Shown: in pieces, positions 23,503 through 31,699 of the stretch
How the letters are laid out: each line of letters starts with the position of its first letter
Position numbering within the stretch: the first letter of the stretch is position 1
Assembly (NCBI RefSeq): GCF_035590735.1
Contig: NZ_CP141595.1
Coordinates: 1,955,001-2,019,000 of the forward strand
Direction: 5' to 3'
Source: Rossellomorea aquimaris
GTDB lineage: Bacteria > Bacillota > Bacilli > Bacillales > Bacillaceae_B
Length of the DNA stretch: 64,000 nucleotides
The notes under the pieces: generated by a model
What the model was told of the DNA's origin: nothing
The model's database searches: none
What the model saw: only the letters and a program-made list of their open reading frames with translations
Program-made: the position numbers and the translations under genes

Positions 23503-24507
23503 ATGGAAAGAAAATACTTGATTGGAATTAGTCTAATTGCTATTCTGACTTTAGTTGTCGTTGAAAATCCATTATCAGATCAGTATGTGACAGGACTAAA
23601 ACAAGAATCGTTAGAAGTGAATGGAGTTAGCGAACCAAATGATCTAACCCGAAAAATAAAAGAAGAAGCAAAATTGAGGGAAGTCCCAGCTCAAGATGCT
23701 GTAATAGATACAGTTTGGAAGGCTACACCAGGGTATAATGGTTTGAAAGTGGATGTAGAAGCTTCTCTTCAAAATATGAAAAAAGAAAAATCATTCGATG
23801 AAGATAAACTGATCTACAAGCAAATCCCTCCTGAAACGCACTTACCTGATTTGCCTGCTTCCCCTGTTTATCGGGGGAATCCGGATAAACCAATGGTCTC
23901 CTTTATTATCAATGTAGCATGGGGAAATGAATATATCCCGGATATGCTTGCAACTTTGAAAAAGCACCAAGTATATGCTACGTTCTTTTTAGAGGGGAGA
24001 TGGGTGAAAAATAACCCGGACTTAGCGAAGATGATCGTGGACGCAGGACATGAAGTGGGAAATCACTCATATTCTCACCCTGATATGAAAACATTGGAGA
24101 AAGCCAAAGTAAGAGAAGAATTGAAAAGGACGAATGAAATAATTGAAGTGACCACAGGGGAGAAGGCGAAGTGGTTTGCTCCACCAAGCGGCAGCTACCG
24201 GGAGGAAGTCATAAATATTGCAGACGAAATGCACATGAGAACGATTATGTGGAGTGTGGATACGATTGATTGGCAAAAACCACAACCAAGCGTGTTAATC
24301 GAGCGTGTCATGAGAAAGATTCACAAGGGAGCAATTGTACTGATGCATCCGACAGCTTCAACGGCCAATTCGTTAAACATGTTGATTCTTCAAATAAAAG
24401 AAAAAAATTTAAGGCTTGGTACGGTCTCAAGCTTGGTTAAAGAAGAGAGAATCGTAGAAGACGTCGATAATTCGTCAGAACAGGGAAATAGTAATAATAA
24501 GCAGTAA
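23503..24507 (+). CDS. ylxY: YlxY, polysaccharide deacetylase-like protein with altered active site
   Basis: 334 residues. An N-terminal membrane anchor or signal (YLIGISLIAILTLVVV) precedes a NodB-like domain (about 135-310). The metal-ligand HxxxH is seen as HSYSH, and the later APPSGSYR and MHPTAST motifs are present. The usual TFDDG motif is replaced by INVAWGNEY, so the catalytic aspartate pair is missing. This pattern, with the position between pnp and mlpA, marks the YlxY family. Activity is doubtful. ATG 23503 follows AAGGTGG; an in-frame ATG at 23473 has no good Shine-Dalgarno. Confidence 0.9.
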   Translation: MERKYLIGISLIAILTLVVVENPLSDQYVTGLKQESLEVNGVSEPNDLTRKIKEEAKLREVPAQDAVIDTVWKATPGYNGLKVDVEASLQNMKKEKSFDEDKLIYKQIPPETHLPDLPASPVYRGNPDKPMVSFIINVAWGNEYIPDMLATLKKHQVYATFFLEGRWVKNNPDLAKMIVDAGHEVGNHSYSHPDMKTLEKAKVREELKRTNEIIEVTTGEKAKWFAPPSGSYREEVINIADEMHMRTIMWSVDTIDWQKPQPSVLIERVMRKIHKGAIVLMHPTASTANSLNMLILQIKEKNLRLGTVSSLVKEERIVEDVDNSSEQGNSNNKQ

Positions 24508-24535
24508 GTTTGCATCATGAATAGGAGGAAATTTC

Positions 24536-25777
24536 TTGATAAAGAAATATACATGCCAAAATGGACTAAGAATCGTGTTGGAGGAAATACCTCACGTCCG
24601 TTCTGTAGCGATAGGGGTCTGGATTGGAACCGGCTCACGCAATGAAACGGAACAAAATAACGGGATATCCCACTTTTTGGAACATATGTTTTTCAAAGGA
24701 ACTAAAACGAAAACGGCCCGTGAAATAGCAGAGTCCTTTGACAGCATCGGCGGACAGGTCAATGCATTTACTTCAAAGGAATACACCTGCTATTATGCAA
24801 AGGTATTGGACAATCATGCAGATTATGCATTACATACACTTTCTGATATGTTCTTTAACTCTACCTATGTAGAAGAGGAATTGAATAAAGAAAAAAATGT
24901 AGTGTATGAAGAGATTAAAATGTATGAAGATACCCCTGATGATATCGTTCATGACTTACTAAGCAAGGCAATCTATGAAGAGCATCCACTAGGCTATCCG
25001 ATTTTAGGAACGGAAGAAACACTGAACTCATTCAATCAAGCAAAATTGAAAGAGTACATGCATGACATGTACACTCCGGATCAAGTAGTAGTGTCTGTAG
25101 CAGGAAATGTGGATGAAACATTCATCAAAGAAGTCGAGAAGCTATTCGGATCTTATGAAGGTGGTAAAGGACCTGAGGACCGTGTGAAGCCTGCCTTTCA
25201 CAACAATAAGCTTGCCCGGAAAAAAGATACTGAACAAGCCCATTTATGCTTAGGATTTGACGGTCTGCAAATCGGGCATCCGGACATCTACAACCTGATC
25301 GTATTAAACAATGTGTTAGGTGGCAGTATGTCATCCCGCCTGTTTCAAGAGGTTCGCGAACAAAGGGGACTTGCGTATTCCGTGTTTTCTTATCATTCCG
25401 CATATGAAGATAGCGGAATGGTTACCATTTATGGAGGGACAGGGGCCAATCAGTTAGATCAATTATTTGATACAATCGACAGCACCCTGCAAGCCCTAAA
25501 AGATGATGGTATAACCTCTAAAGAATTACTAAACAGCAAAGAGCAATTAAAGGGTAATCTTATGCTGAGTTTAGAAAGTACAAATAGCCGGATGAGTCGT
25601 AACGGAAAAAATGAGTTGCTACTAAAACGCCACCGTACGCTGGATGAGATTGTCGAAGAAATCGACGGCGTTACGATGGACAAGGTAAATCAGTTAGCCC
25701 TTGACATCTTTAAAGATGATTATGCAATATCCCTCATCAGTCCGGATGGGAATCTCCCTCAAAATATGAGGAAGTAA
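24536..25777 (+). CDS. mlpA: M16 family zinc metalloprotease (MlpA/YmxG)
   Basis: 413 residues from a TTG start preceded by AGGAGG (24523-24528). It is related to mitochondrial processing peptidase. The inverted zinc motif HFLEH is present near residues 43-47, followed by ASFDSIGGQVNAFTSKEYTCY-like sequence and the downstream glutamate in NVVYEEIKMYED. B. subtilis MlpA is a soluble peptidase reported to influence extracellular protease production; the exact substrate is not known. It has its own strong terminator. Confidence 0.93.
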   Translation: MIKKYTCQNGLRIVLEEIPHVRSVAIGVWIGTGSRNETEQNNGISHFLEHMFFKGTKTKTAREIAESFDSIGGQVNAFTSKEYTCYYAKVLDNHADYALHTLSDMFFNSTYVEEELNKEKNVVYEEIKMYEDTPDDIVHDLLSKAIYEEHPLGYPILGTEETLNSFNQAKLKEYMHDMYTPDQVVVSVAGNVDETFIKEVEKLFGSYEGGKGPEDRVKPAFHNNKLARKKDTEQAHLCLGFDGLQIGHPDIYNLIVLNNVLGGSMSSRLFQEVREQRGLAYSVFSYHSAYEDSGMVTIYGGTGANQLDQLFDTIDSTLQALKDDGITSKELLNSKEQLKGNLMLSLESTNSRMSRNGKNELLLKRHRTLDEIVEEIDGVTMDKVNQLALDIFKDDYAISLISPDGNLPQNMRK

Positions 25778-25781
25778 CAGG

Positions 25782-25812
25782 AAAAAGCAGACTGCTTAAG
25801 TCTGCTTTTTTT
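25782..25812 (+). terminator. Intrinsic terminator after mlpA
   Basis: AGCAGAC / GTCTGCT with a seven-base loop and seven T residues. Confidence 0.88.
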
Positions 25813-25914
25813 GAATGAATCTTCACATTGAATGGAAATAACGAATAATTTCTTCTAAAAAAAGTGGACAGTGTATACATTTTAATATAGAGCTTTTTTT
25901 AGGGAGGAACCTTC

Positions 25915-26148
25915 ATGAGATTAAGCGAGTTAAGCGGAAAAGAAATAGTAGATTATAAAAAAGCAGAACGTCTTGGAATTCTTGGGCAAACCGATCTTGA
26001 ATTCAATGAAAAGTCTGGAAGTATTAATGCGCTTATCATTCCGACCGGTAAATGGCTGCGAAAGCAAGGCGGGGAAATCCGGGTACCTTGGCATCAAATC
26101 AGAACAATCGGAGCTGATATGATCATTCTGGAAGTATCGAATGTATAA
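25915..26148 (+). CDS. ymxH: YlmC/YmxH family sporulation-associated protein (PRC-barrel)
   Basis: 77 residues. MRLSELSGKEIVDYKKAERLG and IPTGKWLRKQ fit the YlmC/YmxH family of small PRC-barrel proteins that are conserved in spore formers. Its function is not established. It stands alone between two terminators, directly upstream of the dipicolinate synthase genes. ATG 25915 follows AGGGAGG. Confidence 0.9.
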   Translation: MRLSELSGKEIVDYKKAERLGILGQTDLEFNEKSGSINALIIPTGKWLRKQGGEIRVPWHQIRTIGADMIILEVSNV

Positions 26149-26167
26149 CGAAATAGATGATCTATTG

Positions 26168-26191
26168 AAACGGGGCTACCCCGTTTTTTTA
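26168..26191 (+). terminator. Intrinsic terminator after ymxH
   Basis: AACGGGG / CCCCGTT with a CTA loop and a run of seven T. Confidence 0.9.
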
Positions 26192-26378
26192 TTTTGCCTT
26201 TAATTTAAAAAGTAGGCTTTCTCCAAAATGCGGAAGGAGTCAGTGTAATATGAAGATACATAATGTACCACTTGAATGAAACTTGTGTTCGACCATAACC
26301 CCCACCTGACCGCTTACAACCGCTCCCTTATAAAAACAATCCCACATTCTAAACAGTCTCTTCCTGCTTTTTCTTCTC

Positions 26379-26406
26379 ACCTATTAGGTATGTGCAACAT
26401 ACACTG
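26379..26406 (+). promoter_or_regulatory. SigK-like promoter of the dpaAB (spoVF) operon
   Basis: AC at 26379-26380, a 17-base spacer and CATACACTG at 26398-26406. SigK promoters read AC then CATAnnnTA; the last A is replaced here. In B. subtilis spoVF is a known SigK target in the mother cell, which supports this site. Confidence 0.5.
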
Positions 26407-26462
26407 TGGAAGTGAAAAGGGATTTAGAATAGCGATTATGTAAAAAGTAGGTGAAATCAGTG

Positions 26463-27365
26463 ATGCTGACCGGAATGCAGATCGCAGTTCTAGGCGGAGA
26501 TGCTCGTCAACTTGAGATTATTCGGAAGCTTACTGAGTTGGATGCAAAGATCTCACTCGTAGGTTTTGAACAACTAGATCATGCCTTTACAGGGGCTACG
26601 AAAGAAAAGCTGAGTGAAGTGGACTTTTCAATTATTGATGCCATAATCTTACCTGTACCCGGCACGAATCTACAAGGAGAAATTGATACGATTTTTTCAA
26701 ATGAGAAAATCGTTTTAACAGAAGAAGTTGTGTCTCAGACGCCAGAGCACTGTGCGATCTATTCAGGAATAAGTAATAAGTATTTGGATGAAATAATGTC
26801 TTCAACGAATCGAAAACTTGTTCAGTTGTTTGAGAGAGACGATGTTGCCATTTATAATTCTATTCCTACAGTAGAGGGAACGATTATGATGGCTATTCAA
26901 CATACAGACTTTACGATTCATGGATCTACGATTGTCATATTGGGTCTGGGTAGGGTAGGTATGAGTGTAGCTAGAACGTTTCATCATTTAGGCGGAAAGG
27001 TGAAGGTCGGTGCTCGGAAAAGTGAGCATCTGGCCAGGGTGACTGAAATGGGCTTAGAGCCATTCCACTTAGATAACTTAGAAAAAGAGGTTGAGAATTG
27101 TGATATATGTATTAACACAATTCCAGTGCATATAGTGAAGGCTGCTGTGATAGCCAAAATGCCGGCTCATACATTAATCATCGATTTGGCTTCAAAGCCT
27201 GGAGGTACAGATTTTCGTTACGCAGAAAAACGGGGAATTAAAGCATTGCTAGCCCCGGGATTGCCTGGAATCGTGGCACCTAAGACAGCTGGTCAGATAC
27301 TCGCGAATGTACTTTGTCAATTGTTAGAAGAAGATCTTGATTTAGGAAAGGAGAGTTCATCATGA
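26463..27365 (+). CDS. dpaA: Dipicolinate synthase subunit A
   Basis: 300 residues. With DpaB it oxidises dihydrodipicolinate to dipicolinic acid in the mother cell; dipicolinate with calcium fills the spore core. The N-terminal MLTGMQIAVLGGDARQLEII and the Rossmann motif VILGLGRVGMSVARTF near residue 157 are diagnostic, as is APGLPGIVAPKTAGQIL at the C-terminus. The ATG at 26463 matches the family N-terminus; a GTG at 26451 is in frame but lies within the AGGTG Shine-Dalgarno. The stop overlaps the dpaB start. Confidence 0.96.
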   Translation: MLTGMQIAVLGGDARQLEIIRKLTELDAKISLVGFEQLDHAFTGATKEKLSEVDFSIIDAIILPVPGTNLQGEIDTIFSNEKIVLTEEVVSQTPEHCAIYSGISNKYLDEIMSSTNRKLVQLFERDDVAIYNSIPTVEGTIMMAIQHTDFTIHGSTIVILGLGRVGMSVARTFHHLGGKVKVGARKSEHLARVTEMGLEPFHLDNLEKEVENCDICINTIPVHIVKAAVIAKMPAHTLIIDLASKPGGTDFRYAEKRGIKALLAPGLPGIVAPKTAGQILANVLCQLLEEDLDLGKESSS

Positions 27366-27955
27366 GTGTGAAAGGAAAACGAATCGGGTTTGGTCTGACA
27401 GGTTCTCATTGTACGTATGATGCCGTATTTCCGGAAATTGAACGATTAGTGAATAACGGAGCAGAAGTGATGCCGATTGTGACTTCAACTGTTATGAATA
27501 CGGAAACGAGATTCGGTAAAGGAGAAGACTGGATTAAGCGAATTGAGGACGTTACGGGCCATAGGGTAATCGATTCAATCGTAAAGGCAGAACCACTCGG
27601 TCCTAAAATTCCATTGGATTGTATGGTGATCGCTCCCCTTACAGGAAATACAATGAGCAAATTCGCAAATGCAATGACAGATTCTCCAGTGTTAATGGCT
27701 GCTAAAGCAACTCTTCGTAATCACCGTCCTGTTGTACTGGGGATTTCGACAAATGATGCTCTTGGTTTAAACGGTGTAAACTTAATGAGATTAATTTCAA
27801 CCAAAGATATTTATTTTATCCCATTTGGGCAGGATGCACCTGAAAGCAAACCGAAATCAATGGTAGCTAGAATGACCCTGATTCAGGAAACGATAGAAGC
27901 GGCTATTGAAGGAAGGCAGCTTCAGCCTGTCGTAATCGAAAGATATTTAGATTAA
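27362..27955 (+). CDS. dpaB: Dipicolinate synthase subunit B
   Basis: 197 residues, flavoprotein-fold partner of DpaA. KGKRIGFGLTGSHCTYD at the start and PLTGNTMSKFANAMTDSPVLMA in the middle place it in the SpoVFB group of the HFCD flavoprotein family. Its ATG overlaps the dpaA stop (ATGA) and it has an AAAGGAGAG site inside dpaA, so the two subunits are made together. The substrate comes from DapA, encoded four genes on. Confidence 0.96.
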   Translation: MSVKGKRIGFGLTGSHCTYDAVFPEIERLVNNGAEVMPIVTSTVMNTETRFGKGEDWIKRIEDVTGHRVIDSIVKAEPLGPKIPLDCMVIAPLTGNTMSKFANAMTDSPVLMAAKATLRNHRPVVLGISTNDALGLNGVNLMRLISTKDIYFIPFGQDAPESKPKSMVARMTLIQETIEAAIEGRQLQPVVIERYLD

Positions 27956-27962
27956 TAGATCG

Positions 27963-28005
27963 AGAAGGCTATCAACTTGCACTGTTAAGATGGCCTTCTT
28001 TTCAT
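27963..28005 (+). terminator. Intrinsic terminator after dpaB
   Basis: AGAAGGCTATC pairs with GATGGCCTTCT (one wobble), then TTTTC. It separates the sporulation unit from asd. Confidence 0.8.
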
Positions 28006-28078
28006 GTATATATATTTAAAGTGATTAGTAAATAAAAATAATCAAGGCATAAATATAAAATTCCCTATTGTCGAATAA

Positions 28079-28106
28079 TTGTTTATGTTAAAATATTCTT
28101 TATTAT
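28079..28106 (+). promoter_or_regulatory. Probable SigA promoter of asd-dapG-dapA
   Basis: TTGTTT (28079-28084), a 16-base spacer and TATTAT (28101-28106). AT-rich context makes alternatives possible. Confidence 0.4.
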
Positions 28107-28168
28107 AGTAATAGACTAAAAGGTATACCTACTATGAGAATACTGAATGGTTGGAAGGAGAGAAGATT

Positions 28169-29215
28169 TTGAATACAATGGGATTACATGTAGCGGTTGT
28201 CGGTGCCACAGGTGCAGTTGGACAACAAATGCTACAAACATTAGAAAAAAGGGACTTTCCAATAAAACAATTGACATTATTGTCTTCAGCCCGTTCAGCC
28301 GGGTCCACCGTTACCTTTAAAGGGAAAGAATGGACGGTTGAAGAAGCTAAGCCCGAAAGTTTTGAAGGGGTAGACATCGCTTTATTTAGTGCAGGGGGTA
28401 GTGTATCCAAACTTCTTGCTCCTGAAGCCGTTAAACATGGAGCTATCGTCGTCGACAATACAAGTGCATACCGAATGGATCCAGATGTACCTCTTGTTGT
28501 TCCAGAGGTGAATGAAGAAGATATCAAACTTCATAATGGAATCATTGCGAATCCTAACTGTTCTACAATCCAGATGGTGGCAGCACTTGAACCGATTCGT
28601 AAACAATATGGTTTATCAAAAGTAATCGTGTCAACCTATCAAGCCGTTTCAGGAGCAGGAGCAGTGGCCATAGATGAGCTTCATGCCCAATCACAAGCCA
28701 TATTGTCCGGTGAATCATTTGAGCCAAGTGTGCTACCTGTAAAAGGGGATAAAAAGCATTATCAGATAGCTTATAACGCCATTCCTCAAATTGATAAATT
28801 CCAGGAAAATGGCTTTACTTTTGAAGAAATGAAAATGATCAATGAAACAAAAAAAATTATGCATATGCCGTCATTAAAGGTATCAGCAACATGCGTAAGA
28901 TTACCTGTTGTAACAGGTCACTCAGAAAGTGTATATATTGAAATTGAGAAGGGTTCTGTAACAGTGAATGATATCCACTCGCTGTTAAAAGATGCTCCTG
29001 GAGTAACTTTAGAAGACGTCCCTGAAGAACAGATTTATCCGATGCCTGCACATGCAGTAGGAAAGCCGGATGTATTTGTTGGCAGGGTGCGTAAAGATCT
29101 TGATGAAGACAAGGGCTTCCATATGTGGGTTGTGTCTGACAACTTACTTAAGGGAGCGGCTTGGAACTCAGTTCAAATTGCCGAAAGTCTAATGAAACTT
29201 GGTATAATTAAATAA
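28169..29215 (+). CDS. asd: Aspartate-semialdehyde dehydrogenase
   Basis: 348 residues. It reduces aspartyl phosphate to aspartate semialdehyde with NADPH, the branch metabolite for lysine, diaminopimelate, threonine and methionine. Seen: VAVVGATGAVGQQML (NADP site), FSAGGSVSK, the active cysteine in NPNCSTIQMVAALEP, and STYQAVSGAG. The start is taken as TTG 28169, eight bases after AAGGAG; the ATG at 28178 is 17 bases away. It leads the asd-dapG-dapA set that feeds cell wall and dipicolinate synthesis. Confidence 0.97.
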   Translation: MNTMGLHVAVVGATGAVGQQMLQTLEKRDFPIKQLTLLSSARSAGSTVTFKGKEWTVEEAKPESFEGVDIALFSAGGSVSKLLAPEAVKHGAIVVDNTSAYRMDPDVPLVVPEVNEEDIKLHNGIIANPNCSTIQMVAALEPIRKQYGLSKVIVSTYQAVSGAGAVAIDELHAQSQAILSGESFEPSVLPVKGDKKHYQIAYNAIPQIDKFQENGFTFEEMKMINETKKIMHMPSLKVSATCVRLPVVTGHSESVYIEIEKGSVTVNDIHSLLKDAPGVTLEDVPEEQIYPMPAHAVGKPDVFVGRVRKDLDEDKGFHMWVVSDNLLKGAAWNSVQIAESLMKLGIIK

Positions 29216-29303
29216 CGAAGAGGAACCATTTCAGCTATAGATCTATCTATTTCCACTATTCGTTCTCACATACCTCTTGAACATATGACAATGAGGTGTA
29301 GTC

Positions 29304-30542
29304 ATGAAAGTGATCGTTCAAAAATTTGGTGGAACGTCTGTACGTGATGAGGCAAGTCGCTTAAAAGCACTTGCCCACACAAAGCAAGCGATTGATAAGG
29401 GATATAAAGTGGTGGTAGTCGTTTCAGCAATGGGAAGAAAAGGTGAACCTTATGCTACTGACTCCCTATTATCGCTTATCGGTGGCAGGAATACTTCAAT
29501 AAGTAAGAGAGAGCAAGACTTATTATTATCGTGTGGAGAAATCATTTCCAGCCTGGTCTTCTCTAACATGCTTCTTGAACATGGAATCCGGTCAACCGCT
29601 TTAACTGGTGCACAAGCCGGATTCCGAACTAATAATGATTTTAATAATGCGAAGATTTTGGAAATGAGATGCAGCCGTTTGGTCAAAGAGCTTGGAGAAC
29701 ACGATGCAGTGGTGGTAGCCGGCTTTCAAGGTGCAACGAAAGATGGTGATGTCACCACGATAGGCAGAGGGGGAAGTGATACTTCAGCTTCTGCATTAGG
29801 AGTGGCATTAAAAGCTGAATTCATCGATATTTTCACTGATGTTGAAGGAGTCATGACTGCCGATCCCCGCATTTCATCAAAAGCAAGACCTATTACGGTA
29901 GTTTCTTATAATGAAGTATGTAATATGGCATATCAGGGAGCAAAGGTGATTCATCCAAGAGCAGTTGAAATTGCGATGAATTCAAATGTTCCAATCCGGA
30001 TTCGTTCTACTTATTCAAATGGTGAAGGGACGCTTGTGACAACACTTGAAAATACAAAAGCACACAAAGAATTCCGGAGTCATCCCGTAACAGGAATCGC
30101 CCATGTACCGAACCTTACGCAAATAAAAGTATTCGCGAAGGAAGACCAATACAATCTTCAAGCTGAAGTCTTTAAAGCGATGGCTAAAGAAGGCATCAGT
30201 GTTGACTTCATTAACATCTCGCCACGGGGAGTTGTTTACACTGTTGCATCATCCCTGGCAGAAGGTGCGATTTCGGTTCTAACTACAATAGGTCATAAAC
30301 CTATTGTAGAGTCAGAATGTGCTAAGATTTCAGTAGTGGGAGCCGGGATGACGGGTGTTCCAGGTGTGACTTCAGCCATCGTATCTTCTCTATCCAACGA
30401 AGGAATTCGAATCCTCCAGTCAGCCGATAGTCATACGACTATTTGGGTTCTGGTGAAAGAGATGGACCTGATTAATGCGATAAATGCACTTCATGATACG
30501 TTTCAACTACAAGAGAGAACCGCTACATTCAGGATAGGATAA
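29304..30542 (+). CDS. dapG: Aspartate kinase I (diaminopimelate-sensitive type)
   Basis: 412 residues. It phosphorylates aspartate in the first step of the aspartate family pathway. MKVIVQKFGGTSVRDEASR, the GRGGSDTSASALG loop and FTDVEGVMTADPR mark the kinase domain; two ACT domains fill the C-terminal third. In B. subtilis this isozyme is inhibited by meso-diaminopimelate and is encoded with asd and dapA, as here, unlike the lysine-controlled lysC. ATG 29304 follows GAGGTG. Confidence 0.95.
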   Translation: MKVIVQKFGGTSVRDEASRLKALAHTKQAIDKGYKVVVVVSAMGRKGEPYATDSLLSLIGGRNTSISKREQDLLLSCGEIISSLVFSNMLLEHGIRSTALTGAQAGFRTNNDFNNAKILEMRCSRLVKELGEHDAVVVAGFQGATKDGDVTTIGRGGSDTSASALGVALKAEFIDIFTDVEGVMTADPRISSKARPITVVSYNEVCNMAYQGAKVIHPRAVEIAMNSNVPIRIRSTYSNGEGTLVTTLENTKAHKEFRSHPVTGIAHVPNLTQIKVFAKEDQYNLQAEVFKAMAKEGISVDFINISPRGVVYTVASSLAEGAISVLTTIGHKPIVESECAKISVVGAGMTGVPGVTSAIVSSLSNEGIRILQSADSHTTIWVLVKEMDLINAINALHDTFQLQERTATFRIG

Positions 30543-30564
30543 ACTTAAGAGGAGAGTGACAAGA

Positions 30565-31437
30565 TTGAATTTTGGCCGCGTTTCTACGGCGATGGTTACC
30601 CCATTTGACCGCAAAGGAAATATCGATTTCACCAAGACGACCCAATTAATTCAGTATCTGATTGAAAATGGATCAGATTCGTTAGTAGTAGCCGGGACCA
30701 CAGGTGAGTCTCCGACTTTAACAAAAGAAGAAAAGATTGCTTTATTTCGACATGTTGTAAAAGTGGTAAACGGAAGAGTGCCTGTTATTGCCGGGACGGG
30801 AAGCAATAACACCCATGCCTCAATCGAGCTTACCAAAAAGGCAGTAGAGGCAGGTGTAGATGCCATCATGCTGGTGGCACCGTATTATAATAAGCCAAGT
30901 CAGGAAGGGTTATTCCAGCATTTCAAGGCAATTGCTGAATCAACAACCTTACCTGTCATGCTATATAATATCCCTGGACGTTCAAGCGTCAATGTTACTC
31001 CGGATACCATCATTCGATTATCAGAGATTGAAAACATTGTAGCTGTTAAAGAAGCAAGCGGTGACTTGGACAGCATGACTGAAATCATTTCACATACATC
31101 AGACGACTTTATGCTATACAGTGGTGATGACGGACTTACTCTCCCTGTTTTGTCCATAGGTGGAACTGGAATCGTGTCTGTTGCCTCTCATATCATCGGA
31201 AACGAAATGCAAGAGATGGTTGCTGCGTTTACAAGTGGAAATCATTTAAAGGCAGCCGGTCTGCATCAAAAACTTCTTCCGGTCATGAAAGGATTATTTA
31301 CCAGCCCGAACCCAACTCCGGTTAAAACTGCCCTGCAGATGAAGGGTCTGGACGTTGGATCTGTCCGCTTACCATTAATTCCACTGACAGAAGTGGAAAG
31401 AGCGAAGCTGTCTCAATTATTACAAGTATTATCTTAA
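30565..31437 (+). CDS. dapA: 4-hydroxy-tetrahydrodipicolinate synthase
   Basis: 290 residues, the same length as the B. subtilis enzyme. It condenses pyruvate with aspartate semialdehyde, giving the precursor of diaminopimelate, lysine and spore dipicolinate. Seen: STAMVTPFDRKG, VAGTTGESPTLTKEE, the YNIPGRSSVN segment with the catalytic tyrosine, and the Schiff-base lysine in VAVKEASGD. The TTG at 30565 matches the family N-terminus (MNFG) eight bases after GGAGAG; the GTG at 30556 overlaps that site. Confidence 0.97.
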   Translation: MNFGRVSTAMVTPFDRKGNIDFTKTTQLIQYLIENGSDSLVVAGTTGESPTLTKEEKIALFRHVVKVVNGRVPVIAGTGSNNTHASIELTKKAVEAGVDAIMLVAPYYNKPSQEGLFQHFKAIAESTTLPVMLYNIPGRSSVNVTPDTIIRLSEIENIVAVKEASGDLDSMTEIISHTSDDFMLYSGDDGLTLPVLSIGGTGIVSVASHIIGNEMQEMVAAFTSGNHLKAAGLHQKLLPVMKGLFTSPNPTPVKTALQMKGLDVGSVRLPLIPLTEVERAKLSQLLQVLS

Positions 31438-31439
31438 GT

Positions 31440-31476
31440 AAAAGACTGTGAAGTCCATCCTTCACAGTCTTTTATT
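31440..31476 (+). terminator. Intrinsic terminator after dapA
   Basis: A perfect 14-bp stem AAAAGACTGTGAAG / CTTCACAGTCTTTT with a six-base loop. Confidence 0.92.
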
Positions 31477-31619
31477 ATAGATAGGAAAAGCCCATAAAAT
31501 CAGTAATTGATTAATTTATTTTTAAGAAGAAGGATTTAGTCATGTAATATCGAAATAGTAATGTAGTAAAATTGAATGCAGTCTTTTTCATAATCATATT
31601 ATAGGTAGGATAAAATTGG

Positions 31620-31649
31620 TTGTACTCCCAAAAAATTATCAAGTATAAT
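31620..31649 (+). promoter_or_regulatory. SigA promoter of rnjB
   Basis: TTGTAC (31620-31625), an 18-bp spacer and a perfect TATAAT (31644-31649), about 45 bases before the Shine-Dalgarno. Confidence 0.65.
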
Positions 31650-31699
31650 AAACGTAACTGATTGAAGATCGGGAAAGGCACAGCATAGGAGGACATAAT

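Larger units (their letters stand above)
26149..26462. other. Gene-free stretch between ymxH and dpaA
   Basis: It holds the ymxH terminator, a nine-codon open frame (26251-26280, MKIHNVPLE) behind an AAGGAG at 26234, and a SigK-like promoter for dpaA at 26379-26406. The mini-frame is too short to call a gene. Confidence 0.5.

Noticed and set aside
29216..29303. Lysine riboswitch before the aspartate kinase gene
   Set aside because: Only about 90 bases separate asd and dapG, too short for the lysine riboswitch, and the isozyme is the dapG type, not lysC.
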